Source of the DNA: Oceanimonas sp052119705
Lineage (GTDB): Bacteria > Pseudomonadota > Gammaproteobacteria > Enterobacterales > Aeromonadaceae
Length of the DNA: 64,000 nucleotides
NCBI RefSeq assembly: GCF_052119705.1
Contig: NZ_JBGQOP010000013.1
Location: 25,680 to 89,679, forward strand
Direction: 5' to 3'
Every line of letters begins with the position of its first letter. Position 1 is the first letter of the stretch. Both the position numbers and the translations under genes were made by a program. Below are positions 50,655-58,689 of the stretch, one piece after another. The notes under the pieces were generated by a model. It was given only the letters and a program-made list of their open reading frames with translations, was not told where the DNA came from and ran no database searches.

Positions 50655-51872
50655 TTAAACCGCTTGCCCCGCGCACCAACCCGCACTCCAGGCCCATTGA
50701 AAGTTATAGCCGCCTAACCAACCTGTTACGTCGACAACTTCGCCGATAAAATACAAATTAGGCACTTTTTTGGCCATCATTGTCTTAGACGACAGCTCAT
50801 CGGTATCTACGCCGCCTAAGGTCACTTCGGCGGTGCGATAGCCTTCGGTGCCACCGGGCTTAATAGCCCAGCTACTTAGCAAGGCTTCGATGACGGCAAT
50901 GTCTTTGGGCACATATTGCTTTAGCGGCTTGCTGATGATCTTGGCTTGCGCCCATTCTTCTCTCAAGAATAAAGCCTCTACCAGCCGTTTAGGTAACTGA
51001 TGCCCCAGCCAAGTTTTCAGCTCTTGATTCGGATGATCCTTGATGCCTTGTGCCAGTGAACCTTTCGGCAACAGCTCAAACAACACGGGCTCGCCAGCTT
51101 GCCAGTAAGAAGATATTTGCAATACCGCAGGGCCCGATAGACCTCGGTGCGTAAACAGCAGGTTTTCGCTAAAGTGAGTGCCATCGGCACTGGTCGCCAC
51201 TACCGGTAATGACACACCGGCTAACGGCTCAAGGGTGGTTTTATCTTCTGGCTGTAAAGTAAAAGGCACTAAGCCGGCACGGGTAGGCAAGACTTTTAAA
51301 CCAAATTGCTCGGCTAGCTGATAACCAAAAGGCGTGGCGCCAATTTTAGGCATAGATAAGCCGCCGGTAGCCACCACTAATGACTGACAAGTATATGTGT
51401 CGCTGACGGTCGCCACGCTAAAGCCTTCGCCCTGATCTGCGTCCTTGCCTTCGCCCGCCGCCAAACGCGTAACCGCACTCACTTGGGCGCGTGAGCTAAT
51501 GGTCACACCGGCGTCTTTACACTCTTTTAGCAACATATCTATGATATCTTGCGCCGTTTCATCGCAAAATAGCTGACCAAGCGTTTTCTCGTGATAGGGA
51601 ATGCCATGCTTTTCCACCATGCCTATAAAATCCCACTGGGTGTAGCGGGCTAACGCAGATTTAACGAAGTGCGGATTTTGGCAAAGATAAGCCTTGGGTT
51701 CGATATGGTAATTGGTAAAGTTACAGCGCCCGCCGCCGGACATTAAAATTTTGCCGCCAATGCGCTTGGCATGATCCAGCAGCAAGACACGGCGCCCGCG
51801 CTTAGCCGCCTCGGCAGCACACATTAATCCGGCAGCACCGGCTCCCAGTACTATCACATCCCAGCTTTTCAT
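50655..51872 (-). CDS. HI0933/YhiN-family flavoprotein (NAD(P)/FAD-dependent oxidoreductase)
   Basis: 405 residues. N-terminal FAD dinucleotide fold V-L-G-A-G-A-A-G-L-M-C-A near 8-19, R-I-G-G-K-I-L-M-S-G-G-G-R-C-N-F-T-N near 41-58 (family signature), a central inserted domain, and C-terminal A-E-V-T-L-G-G-V-D-T-D-E-L and G-E-V-V-D-V-T-G-W-L-G-G-Y-N-F-Q-W-A-W-S-A-G. The family is widespread but the reaction is unknown. ATG 51872 (M-K-S-W-D-V) is preferred over the open frame back to 51917. Divergent from the methyltransferase gene. Confidence 0.92.
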   Translation of the reverse strand: MKSWDVIVLGAGAAGLMCAAEAAKRGRRVLLLDHAKRIGGKILMSGGGRCNFTNYHIEPKAYLCQNPHFVKSALARYTQWDFIGMVEKHGIPYHEKTLGQLFCDETAQDIIDMLLKECKDAGVTISSRAQVSAVTRLAAGEGKDADQGEGFSVATVSDTYTCQSLVVATGGLSMPKIGATPFGYQLAEQFGLKVLPTRAGLVPFTLQPEDKTTLEPLAGVSLPVVATSADGTHFSENLLFTHRGLSGPAVLQISSYWQAGEPVLFELLPKGSLAQGIKDHPNQELKTWLGHQLPKRLVEALFLREEWAQAKIISKPLKQYVPKDIAVIEALLSSWAIKPGGTEGYRTAEVTLGGVDTDELSSKTMMAKKVPNLYFIGEVVDVTGWLGGYNFQWAWSAGWCAGQAV

Positions 51873-52004
51873 ATTTTTCCACGCACACTTTGGCAAAGGC
51901 GCTATTCTAGCGCCCACACGGCGCGGCGGCTATGCCGACGTCTTATAGCTACAAGCTATACCGACAAACTATGCCCCACTTTCTCACAAGGTTATAATCC
52001 GCCC

Positions 52005-53207
52005 ATGAGTAACTATACCTCACCCCATGCCGATACCTTTCTCCAACTGAGCCAACTGCTACGGCTCTCTCGCCACGATTGGCAACAGACACCCTTCAGC
52101 TGTACTGAGCTGCCTTGGCCTGAATTAGCCTCGGCCTTGCAGGCACTGGATGAAGATAGGCTGGACAGGCTTGATGAAAACGACCAAGCCGCACTCGCTT
52201 GGCTAAGCCAATGGCGACCCCAGCTATTAAACGCCCAGCGGCTGCAATTGCCCGAGCTTACGCGGGCAACCGATTACGCCACGCCGCGTTGGAGTAATGG
52301 CATAGGCGGTCGAAAATGGGCACAAATCAAAGATTTTGCCGCCAATATCGGCGCCTCTTCGCTTACCAAGGCAGTACCGATTTTAGAATGGTGTGCCGGT
52401 AAAGGGCATTTAGGCAGACTACTTGCCCAGCAAGGGGCATCTCAGGTAACTAGCCTAGAATGGGCAGCCGAGCTGTGCTCTCAGGGCGAAGAGCTAGCCC
52501 ACCAATTGCAATTGCCCCATAAGTTCGTGTGCGCCGATGCACTAAGCCAAGAGGCGGCTGTGTTATTTAAGCCCCAACAAGTGGCGGTGGCCTTGCATGC
52601 CTGCGGCGAATTGCACTTGCGCTTTCTTAACCACGCTGCCGCCGCCGGCACCCGGCAGGTAGCGCTATCGCCCTGCTGCTATCACCTGATTGCCGGTGAG
52701 TATTACCAGCCGCTATCCCAGCGAGGCAAAGCGCAAAATTTAAACTTGGACCGCCACAGCTTACGCCTGCCCTTGCAGCAACAAATCACCGGTGGCGAGC
52801 GAGTACGCCGCTTGCGCCAGCTTGAGCTCACTTGGCGCTTGGCCTTCGATGAGCTGCAACAAAGTCTCACTGGCAACACCCGTTATCTGCCTTTGCCTAG
52901 TTTTCCTAAGCGCTTACTCAGCGCTACTTTTAGCGACTTCGCGGCTTGGGCCTGTAACCAAAAAAATCTACCTATGCCAGCTGTAATAGACGAAGAGCAT
53001 TGGTTAACCTTGGCCTCCAAGCGACGGCTATTGGTAAAACGCATCGAGTTTGTACGCCACCGTTATCGCTATTTACTGGAATTATGGCTGCTGTTAGATA
53101 AGGCCTTATTTTTGGAAGAACAAGGCTATCAAGTGAAACTTGGCCTGTTTACCGACTTGACGCATACGCCGCGCCGTTATCTCTTACAAGCCAACTTACC
53201 GGCCTAG
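52005..53207 (+). CDS. class I SAM-dependent methyltransferase (METTL25/RRNAD1-like)
   Basis: 400 residues. The Rossmann core starts at about 125: I-L-E-W-C-A-G-K-G-H-L-G-R-L-L (SAM motif I), L-E-W near 152, V-A-V-A-L-H-A-C-G-E-L-H near 193-204, and S-P-C-C-Y-H-L at 222-228, a Pro-Cys-Cys catalytic-type loop shared with METTL25-like proteins. N-terminal 100 residues are helical with no motif recognised; a C-terminal domain (about 260-400) is rich in Arg/Leu. Substrate unknown (RNA or protein possible). Single gene, no coupled neighbour. Confidence 0.8.
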   Translation: MSNYTSPHADTFLQLSQLLRLSRHDWQQTPFSCTELPWPELASALQALDEDRLDRLDENDQAALAWLSQWRPQLLNAQRLQLPELTRATDYATPRWSNGIGGRKWAQIKDFAANIGASSLTKAVPILEWCAGKGHLGRLLAQQGASQVTSLEWAAELCSQGEELAHQLQLPHKFVCADALSQEAAVLFKPQQVAVALHACGELHLRFLNHAAAAGTRQVALSPCCYHLIAGEYYQPLSQRGKAQNLNLDRHSLRLPLQQQITGGERVRRLRQLELTWRLAFDELQQSLTGNTRYLPLPSFPKRLLSATFSDFAAWACNQKNLPMPAVIDEEHWLTLASKRRLLVKRIEFVRHRYRYLLELWLLLDKALFLEEQGYQVKLGLFTDLTHTPRRYLLQANLPA

Positions 53208-53324
53208 TAGTCACCCCAGATGCAATCGCGCTTTATGGTCGTCACGCACAAGAGACGCACGTAATAGTCTTATCTGGATTTAATTATCATTAGCAAACTC
53301 GTGATGCAAAATACAGGATTGCCC

Positions 53325-54113
53325 GTGGATAAAAACGTACGCATATTGCCCCCCAGCGCCTTTGATATAGTAATGATGGTGCTGTCCATCATTTCGGTAG
53401 TGCTTATAGTTCTGCATCAGTTTGGCCCCTTTGATGTCGATGAAAAAGAGCTGCTGCTAACGCTAGATACCGGCATTTGCGTGGTGTTACTGAGTCACTT
53501 CTTTTACGGTTTATTTAGCTCCCGCAACAAGAAACAATTTTTAGCGATCCACTGGATTGATTTTATCGCTTCTATTCCGGCCATCGATATCTTCCGTTAT
53601 GGCCGAATTTTCCAAGTGTTACGGGTGCTGCGCATGCTGCGGGTGGCCAATCAGGTGATCCGCTATTTATTAAAAAATAGCGGCAGCACTATGCTAGCAT
53701 CTATGTTATTGATTTTGCTGGTGGTACTTGGCGGCAGTGCCATTGCTATCTTGATGACTGAAGCAGGCAATCCTGGCTCTAATATCGAAACCGCAGAGGA
53801 TGCCATCTGGTGGGCCTTGGTGACCATTTCTACCGTGGGCTACGGGGATTATTATCCGGTCACCACAGCGGGGCGAGTGATTTCGGCGTTGGTAATTTTA
53901 ACCGGCGTTTCTATTTTTGCCGGTATCTCGGGTCTGGTCGCATCCAGCTTATTAACGCCTAGGGCCGAAGAGTCGGATCGCCAGCAACACGCCAACGACA
54001 CTCAACAGCATCAACAAGTAAAAGAGCATCTTTACAGCTTGCAGCAAGAAGTCTCTCAATTAAGAGTGGAAATAGGCGCATTAACGGAAATGCTTAACAA
54101 ACGTGAAGGGTAA
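53325..54113 (+). CDS. voltage-gated-type potassium channel (6TM, Kv-like)
   Basis: 262 residues from GTG 53325, which has AGGA 6 bases upstream; ATG 53304 and GTG 53301 are in frame but lack a ribosome site. Six helices: S1-S3 in about 13-85, an S4 with regularly spaced Arg (F-R-Y-G-R-I-F-Q-V-L-R-V-L-R-M-L-R, about 90-106), S5, pore with T-V-G-Y-G-D at 170-175, S6. The C-terminal tail (about 217-260) is a predicted coiled coil (Q-Q-H ... L-Q-Q-E-V-S-Q-L-R-V-E-I). K+ selective, likely voltage sensing. The last codons and stop are the first units of a 7-bp array. Confidence 0.9.
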   Translation: MDKNVRILPPSAFDIVMMVLSIISVVLIVLHQFGPFDVDEKELLLTLDTGICVVLLSHFFYGLFSSRNKKQFLAIHWIDFIASIPAIDIFRYGRIFQVLRVLRMLRVANQVIRYLLKNSGSTMLASMLLILLVVLGGSAIAILMTEAGNPGSNIETAEDAIWWALVTISTVGYGDYYPVTTAGRVISALVILTGVSIFAGISGLVASSLLTPRAEESDRQQHANDTQQHQQVKEHLYSLQQEVSQLRVEIGALTEMLNKREG

Positions 54114-54196
54114 GGGGGTAAGGGATGAAGCGTTAGGCGCAAAGCAAAGCGGATGCGGCGTATTTGGCTCCTCACACCTTACGCCTCACTCTTCAC
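54103..54196. repeat. facing 7-bp repeat arrays after the K+ channel gene
   Basis: Plus array 54103-54138 (GTGAAGG GTAAGGG GGTAAGG GATGAAG CGTTAGG) overlaps the last codons and stop of the channel gene. Minus array 54169-54196 (GTGAAGA GTGAGGC GTAAGGT GTGAGGA) faces it and could pair with it in RNA. The rest of the 235-base gap to uspA holds no gene. Confidence 0.65.
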
Positions 54197-54348
54197 GATA
54201 AGACTATTGGACTAGCCGCTCGCCCTTGTGCTAGAGCCAATGTTTAGCCTATGCTGCCAAAGGTGTGAAATTCCAAGGTGTGAAATTTTAAGTAACTCAC
54301 GTTTTATCTACTAACGGATTGATAGAGTTATGAAAAAGGAGAACAGCC

Positions 54349-54795
54349 ATGACAGAACCCTATAAGTATAAGCACATACTGGCAGCGGTCGACATGACCG
54401 AAAGCAACCGTAAGGTCATCGCCAAAGCCGTGGATCGGGCGCGCGCCAATAACGCCCGGCTGTCGGTTATCCACGTCGACGTGGACTTGAAAGACCTCTA
54501 TACCGAGATGATCGATATCGACATCGACAATATTCAAGACCAAGTGGTGGCAGACGCCAAGCAGCGGCTTGAGGAATATATAGGTGCTATCGATTATCCG
54601 ATAGAGAAAAAGCTAGTGATTTGCGGCGATCTGGCTCTCAAAGTCAACGAAGCCGTAGACGTGCACGGCATAGATCTGCTGATTTGCGGCCATGAGCAGA
54701 GTTTTTGGAGCCTGCTCACTTCTTCTGCTCGCCAGCTGATGAACACAGTGCCTTGTGATCTGTTGGTGGTGCCCCTGCCGAAGAATAAAAAATAA
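54349..54795 (+). CDS. uspA: universal stress protein UspA
   Basis: 148 residues, collinear with E. coli UspA (144): Y-K-H-I-L-A-A-V-D, L-S-V-I-H-V-D-V-D-L-K-D-L-Y-T, L-L-I-C-G-H-E-Q-S-F-W-S, S-S-A-R-Q-L-M-N-T-V and V-P-L. It lacks the ATP-binding G-x2-G-x9-G-S/T loop, as does E. coli UspA. Soluble dimer induced by growth arrest. A strong AAAAGGAG site precedes the ATG. Confidence 0.93.
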   Translation: MTEPYKYKHILAAVDMTESNRKVIAKAVDRARANNARLSVIHVDVDLKDLYTEMIDIDIDNIQDQVVADAKQRLEEYIGAIDYPIEKKLVICGDLALKVNEAVDVHGIDLLICGHEQSFWSLLTSSARQLMNTVPCDLLVVPLPKNKK

Positions 54796-54838
54796 CCCGC
54801 ACTATTAATCGTACTATCGATAGTACTATCAACCGCAC

Positions 54839-55762
54839 TTAAGGCGATGGCCGCAAGCTGTCGCCTACTTCTGTTAATAACTGCCTAAACCAAATCAATG
54901 CCGGATCAAATTCAGTTAACGGATGCTGAGCCAGTACATAGGTGCTGAGCAGTGGCTCGCTTAATTGATGCTGTTGCAGCGGATAAAAATGGCAAAAATC
55001 CCGGGCGATTAATTCCGGCACCATAGCCAAATAGCGCCCCGTCGCCAACAGCTTAGGTAGCGCTTCAAAGCTTGGTACCCACACCGCAATCGGCCGCTCT
55101 AAGCCTTTTTTCTTCAGCCAGTTTTCTACTAAGGTCTGATTATGACCCCAGGTAGACGTAGACACGTGGCTCCAGCTCACCAGCTGCTCGGCGCTTAATC
55201 GCGCGGGTAAATCACTGCCCTGCGCCGACAAACACACCATGGCATTATCAAACCAAGGTTCAATTTTTAGTCGGCTTGATAAATGTTCACCACTGGCAAA
55301 AGCCACCACAAAATCCATACCGCCGCGAGATAGGTTATCTTCATAATCTGAATGTACTAACTCTGTCACCGCCAAACGACACGCAGGCGCGCGCTGATTT
55401 AATAACTCCACCAACAAAGGAACGGCGCCGTGTTCAATAGATGAAGGCACGGCAATACGAAAGGTGCGCGCCGACACTGCCGGATCAAAGCTGGCGGATT
55501 GGCGAATACCTTGTTCCAGCAACATCAAGGATTGGCGCACCGGTGCCGCCAACGCCAGTGCTCTTTGGGTGGGACGCATTTCTTTGCGCGTCATCACAAA
55601 CAAGGGATCGTCTAGGGCTTGGCGCAAGCGGCCCAGCGCATGGCTAACCGTAGACTGAGATAAGTTGAGCTGTTCGGCGGCACGCGTCACATTACGGCTG
55701 TGCATCAGCACATCAAATACCCGCAATAAATTGAGATCTAGCCGTTGATATAGGTTATCCAT
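54839..55762 (-). CDS. LysR-family transcriptional regulator
   Basis: 307 residues. N-terminal winged HTH: D-L-N-L-L-R-V-F-D-V-L, V-T-R-A-A-E-Q-L-N-L-S-Q-S-T-V-S-H-A-L-G-R-L-R near 25-47, D-D-P-L-F-V. C-terminal effector domain from about 90 (F-R-I-A-V-P-S-S-I-E-H-G). Similar in style to NodD/LeuO-type regulators (L-D-L-N-L-L start). Target unknown. The structured RNA element at 55.8-56.1 kb is transcribed divergently from it and could be a target, though this is only positional. Confidence 0.92.
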   Translation of the reverse strand: MDNLYQRLDLNLLRVFDVLMHSRNVTRAAEQLNLSQSTVSHALGRLRQALDDPLFVMTRKEMRPTQRALALAAPVRQSLMLLEQGIRQSASFDPAVSARTFRIAVPSSIEHGAVPLLVELLNQRAPACRLAVTELVHSDYEDNLSRGGMDFVVAFASGEHLSSRLKIEPWFDNAMVCLSAQGSDLPARLSAEQLVSWSHVSTSTWGHNQTLVENWLKKKGLERPIAVWVPSFEALPKLLATGRYLAMVPELIARDFCHFYPLQQHQLSEPLLSTYVLAQHPLTEFDPALIWFRQLLTEVGDSLRPSP

Positions 55763-55798
55763 CGATATTGACCATAGCTTTATGATGATAATTCATTT

Positions 55799-55825
55799 TT
55801 TACATGGGCTATCTGACCATAGAAT
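55799..55825 (+). promoter_or_regulatory. possible promoter of the structured RNA
   Basis: TTTACA at 55799-55804 and TAGAAT at 55820-55825, spaced 15 bases (one to two short of optimal). It would start transcription near 55832, just before the structured RNA. Weak evidence. Confidence 0.35.
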
Positions 55826-55831
55826 GCGCCC

Positions 55832-56145
55832 CAGAAACAAGTTTATCGTCGGTGTGATGAAGTAATTCATACGCCCGTCAGACGACCAAGGTTCTGGGCA
55901 CGGTGGCATCATGGGGGGTACTGCCTGTCTATTGCGGTTAGCGAATTATTCGAGGTAATTCGATAAGCGTAATAACAACAGAATAATGACTGTCTGACGG
56001 CGTAAGTAATCACGCTGACAACCTATTTGGGCTTAAGCCCTACCGTTCTGCGTGTGGTATTAACCACCTTATTTAGGGACGTCATACCTTTTATGACACA
56101 CCTTTCATGGTTCCCTGGCCGATGCATTGCATCGGCTTTTTTTAT
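55832..56145 (+). ncRNA. unassigned structured RNA or riboswitch-like leader with terminator
   Basis: A closing helix pairs 55870-55883 (TACGCCCGTCAGAC) with 55992-56004 (GTCTGACGGCGTA), 13 bp with one bulged C. Inside are CGAATTA/TAATTCG (55942-55962) and GGCA/TGCC around a G6 run. After it come the palindrome GGGCTTAAGCCC (56029-56040), GTGGT/ACCAC (56053-56066), GTCATA/TATGAC nested in AGGGA/TCCCT, and a terminator. The left closing strand can alternatively pair with GGTGTGATGAA just upstream. No ORF fits. No known class was matched: TPP, FMN, cobalamin, c-di-GMP and yybP-ykoY cores were looked for and not found. Could be a free sRNA or leader; the next gene is 380 bases past the terminator. 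Confidence 0.5.
56118..56145 (+). terminator. terminator of the structured RNA
   Basis: GCCGATGCA-T-TGCATCGGC-type perfect palindrome followed by T7. Strong intrinsic terminator on the plus strand with no upstream protein gene on that strand within 1.3 kb. Confidence 0.9.
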
Positions 56146-56181
56146 GCCTTTTTTTAACTAGCACCAGATAAAGACTAAAAA

Positions 56182-56408
56182 TTTTTTTGCCACGGAAGAA
56201 CACGGAACGCACGGAAGAGGTCAAAATCGGTAAATGACAAGAGCTTTAGATTTGTAAGATCTAAGATCAGGGTTCGATATTTTTTAGCCGAATACTGGCG
56301 GCTTAACGCTGATAGCCGCCCAGCGTCGAAGTTTTGGCCTTAACCATAAAATCACTTTTCGCTCTTATCTCTATTTTTCCGTGGATTTCGTGGATTCTGT
56401 GGCAAAAA
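56182..56408. repeat. CACGGAA-type inverted-repeat element, copy 4 (best preserved)
   Basis: Left end TTTTTTTGCCACGGAAGAAC then CACGGAACGCACGGAA; right end TTTTTCCGTGGATTTCGTGG then ATTCTGTGGCAAAAA. About 227 bp, no ORF. It lies between the structured RNA and the EamA gene. Confidence 0.78.
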
Positions 56409-56457
56409 TGCCTTTATATTTTATCTTGTGGGTTTTGTCGTTGTCCTTTAACTGACA

Positions 56458-56478
56458 GCTGACCGCTTACCGCTGTTT
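56458..56478 (+). repeat. 7-bp repeats, GCTKANN type
   Basis: GCTGACC GCTTACC GCTGTTT, strict period 7, 45 bases before the EamA start. Second sub-family of the 7-bp arrays. Confidence 0.45.
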
Positions 56479-56522
56479 CTTTGCTATTATCGCGCCTATC
56501 TTTATCAACTTCCGGCTAATTT

Positions 56523-57377
56523 ATGCCTTATCTCGTTGCCGTTACCCTATTGTGGGCCTTCTCGTTTAGCTTAATTGGCGTTTATCTGGCCGGTCACGTA
56601 GACAGCTATTTCTCGGTCGTTAGCCGCGTGTTCTTAGCCACTTTGCTATTTTTACCGTTTTTATCTTGGCGCCAGCCGCCTCGCTTGGCATTAGGCATTA
56701 TGGGCTGCGGCGCACTGCAGCTGGGGGTGATGTATTTGTTTTACTACCAGTCTTTTTTGCTACTCAGCGTACCAGAAGTGCTGATTTTCACCGTGCTCAC
56801 GCCTATCTATGTCACCCTCATTTACGACCTGCTACACAAGCGCTTTAATCCCGGCTACTTACTTACCGCTGCACTCGCCGTATTAGGCGCGCTGGTGATC
56901 CGCTTCGATGCGTTAAGCAAGGATTACTGGCTGGGTTTTGCGGTAGTACAAGGAGCGAATCTGTGCTTTGCACTCGGGCAGGTGGGCTACAAGGTACTGT
57001 TGGAGCGCTATCAACCTGCTGCACCGCAACACAAACTTTTTGGCTACTTCTATCTGGGAGCCTTAAGCGTAGCGTTGCCCGCTTGGTGGCTGTTAGGTAG
57101 CACACTTTATCCCAGCACTAACCTGCAATGGGGTATCTTGCTGTGGCTAGGCTTGGGCGCCTCGGGTTTGGGATATTTTTTGTGGAATAAAGGCGCGACT
57201 TTAGTCAATGCTGGCGCACTGGCGATCATGAACAACGCCTTAGTGCCCGCAGGTTTGTTGGTCAACTTGCTGCTCTGGAGCCAAGAAGCCGATTTACTGC
57301 GCTTAAGTTTAGGCGGCGCCATCTTGCTAGCTTCATTAACACTCAATCAAGGTTTACTTAAACTCAGGCGGTATTAA
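56523..57377 (+). CDS. EamA/DMT-superfamily transporter
   Basis: 284 residues, ten predicted helices in two EamA repeats (about 1-135 and 145-280). Each repeat has the family's G-x-x-Y motif region (F-S-L-I-G-V-Y-L; G-Y-F-L-W-N-K-G-A-T). Likely an exporter of amino acids or other small metabolites; the substrate is not predictable. ATG 56523 with a weak CCGG-type upstream. A monocistronic gene downstream of a repeat element; a LysR gene upstream is a possible regulator. Confidence 0.85.
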   Translation: MPYLVAVTLLWAFSFSLIGVYLAGHVDSYFSVVSRVFLATLLFLPFLSWRQPPRLALGIMGCGALQLGVMYLFYYQSFLLLSVPEVLIFTVLTPIYVTLIYDLLHKRFNPGYLLTAALAVLGALVIRFDALSKDYWLGFAVVQGANLCFALGQVGYKVLLERYQPAAPQHKLFGYFYLGALSVALPAWWLLGSTLYPSTNLQWGILLWLGLGASGLGYFLWNKGATLVNAGALAIMNNALVPAGLLVNLLLWSQEADLLRLSLGGAILLASLTLNQGLLKLRRY

Positions 57378-57503
57378 ACCTAAGATCCAGATCACGGTCT
57401 GAGCTTATCAAACTTACAAAATCACAACCTTGTGCACTGCAGCATGGAAATAGTGCTGCTGCGCCCTACACTGTTCGATAAGAAGTATTACTAGGAGAAG
57501 ATC

Positions 57504-58478
57504 ATGTTTAATGCACTGCTGTTAGAACAATCCGGTAAAGACACACTTGCTCGCGTACAGCGTCTTAACGAAAATCAGCTCACCCAAGGCGACGTACTGG
57601 TAAGGGTCGACTATTCCAGCCTCAACTATAAAGATGCTTTGGCCATTACCGGCAAAGGGAAAATCGTTCGCCAATGGCCCATGGTGCCCGGTATCGATTT
57701 TGCCGGCACAGTGTTGACCTCGGATCATCCAGACCACAGCATTGGCGATGAAGTTATTCTCACCGGCTGGGGCGTGGGCGAGCAACATTGGGGCGGCATG
57801 GCAGAAAAAGCCTGCGTGAAAGGGGAATGGCTGGTGCCACTGCCCGGCACCATGAGCGCCAAACGTGCCATGGCCATCGGCACCGCCGGCTTAACTGCCA
57901 TGCTATCTCTGATGGCACTGGAGCATGCTGGCATTAAACCCGGCCAAGGCCCTATTCTGGTCACCGGCGCCACCGGTGGCGTGGGATCTGTCGCCGTACG
58001 GCTGCTGGCCAAAGCCGGCTTTGAAGTACATGCCGAAACTGGCCGCCGACAGCACAGCGACTGGCTGAAAGAGCTGGGTGCCAGCGAGGTTATCGAGCGC
58101 GCCGAGTTTGATAAAGAGCCTGCCGCATTAGAATCTCAGCGCTGGGCCGGTGCCATAGATGCGGTAGGCGGTCGCACTCTGGCCAGAATTTTGAGCCAAA
58201 CCAAAATGCACGGCGCCGTTGCCGCCTGCGGCTTGGCAGGTGGCGTGGCGTTAAATACCACCGTTATGCCGTTTATTTTACGCGGCGTGCAACTGCTGGG
58301 TATCGATTCGGTATATATCTCGAAAGAGCAGCGTATTAACGCATGGCAGCGACTACAGATCAGCCTACCGCAGGACTTTGAAGAGCAGTCAACGGTTTAC
58401 ACTCTAGAGCAAAGTATTACTGCCGCGCACGATCTACTAAACGGCAAACTCAAGGGGCGAGCGCTGATACAGCCTTAA
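57504..58478 (+). CDS. acuI: acrylyl-CoA reductase (NADPH) AcuI/YhdH
   Basis: 324 residues, medium-chain dehydrogenase/reductase without zinc. V-D-Y-S-S-L-N-Y-K-D-A-L-A-I-T-G-x-G near 37-52, P-G-I-D-F-A-G-T-V, W-G-V-G-E-x-x-W-G-G-M-A-E near 88-100, NADPH loop V-T-G-A-T-G-G-V-G-S-V near 150-160 and G-I-D-S-V. Reduces toxic acryloyl-CoA to propionyl-CoA; in marine bacteria it protects during DMSP breakdown. No DMSP lyase gene is seen nearby, so it may be a general detoxifying enzyme. AGGAG precedes the ATG. Confidence 0.93.
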   Translation: MFNALLLEQSGKDTLARVQRLNENQLTQGDVLVRVDYSSLNYKDALAITGKGKIVRQWPMVPGIDFAGTVLTSDHPDHSIGDEVILTGWGVGEQHWGGMAEKACVKGEWLVPLPGTMSAKRAMAIGTAGLTAMLSLMALEHAGIKPGQGPILVTGATGGVGSVAVRLLAKAGFEVHAETGRRQHSDWLKELGASEVIERAEFDKEPAALESQRWAGAIDAVGGRTLARILSQTKMHGAVAACGLAGGVALNTTVMPFILRGVQLLGIDSVYISKEQRINAWQRLQISLPQDFEEQSTVYTLEQSITAAHDLLNGKLKGRALIQP

Positions 58479-58481
58479 CTA

Positions 58482-58617
58482 CAGCTATCAGCGGTAAGCT
58501 TTCAGCCATCGGCTTTTAACCATCAGTCAAAGACAAAGCAAACAACCGTCGTGCAGATTGCCCATACGCTGGCAGCCTGCACGGCTTACTGACAGCTGAT
58601 GGCTTATCGCTTGGCTT
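58482..58617. repeat. facing 7-bp repeats, GCTKANN type
   Basis: Minus-strand GCCGATG GCTGAAA GCTTACC GCTGATA at 58482-58513 (starting 4 bases after the acuI stop) faces plus-strand GCTGATG GCTTATC GCTTGGC at 58594-58617. Inverted and complementary, like the other facing pairs. Confidence 0.5.
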
Positions 58618-58618
58618 A

Positions 58619-58635
58619 AGTTTGTATAACAAACT
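58619..58635. promoter_or_regulatory. perfect 7-3-7 palindrome upstream of the Zur-type GTPase
   Basis: AGTTTGT-ATA-ACAAACT, 55 bases before the start of the GTPase gene and 10 bases before the Zur box. Operator-like dyad; could be a second regulator site or part of the promoter. Confidence 0.4.
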
Positions 58636-58645
58636 CAAGTCAACC

Positions 58646-58658
58646 GTTATAAGATAAC
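58646..58658 (+). promoter_or_regulatory. Zur box
   Basis: GTTATAAGATAAC, an exact match to the gammaproteobacterial Zur core GTTATA-NN-ATAAC, 31 bases before the start of the COG0523 GTPase gene. It predicts derepression under zinc shortage. Confidence 0.8.
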
Positions 58659-58689
58659 AAAATTATTGCGGACATTAGCGGACATCATA

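Noticed and set aside
55850..56010. Assignment of the structured RNA to the yybP-ykoY manganese, FMN, TPP, cobalamin or c-di-GMP riboswitch
   Set aside because: The invariant core strings of these classes (such as GGGGAGUAG of yybP-ykoY) are absent; only a general switch-like architecture is supported.
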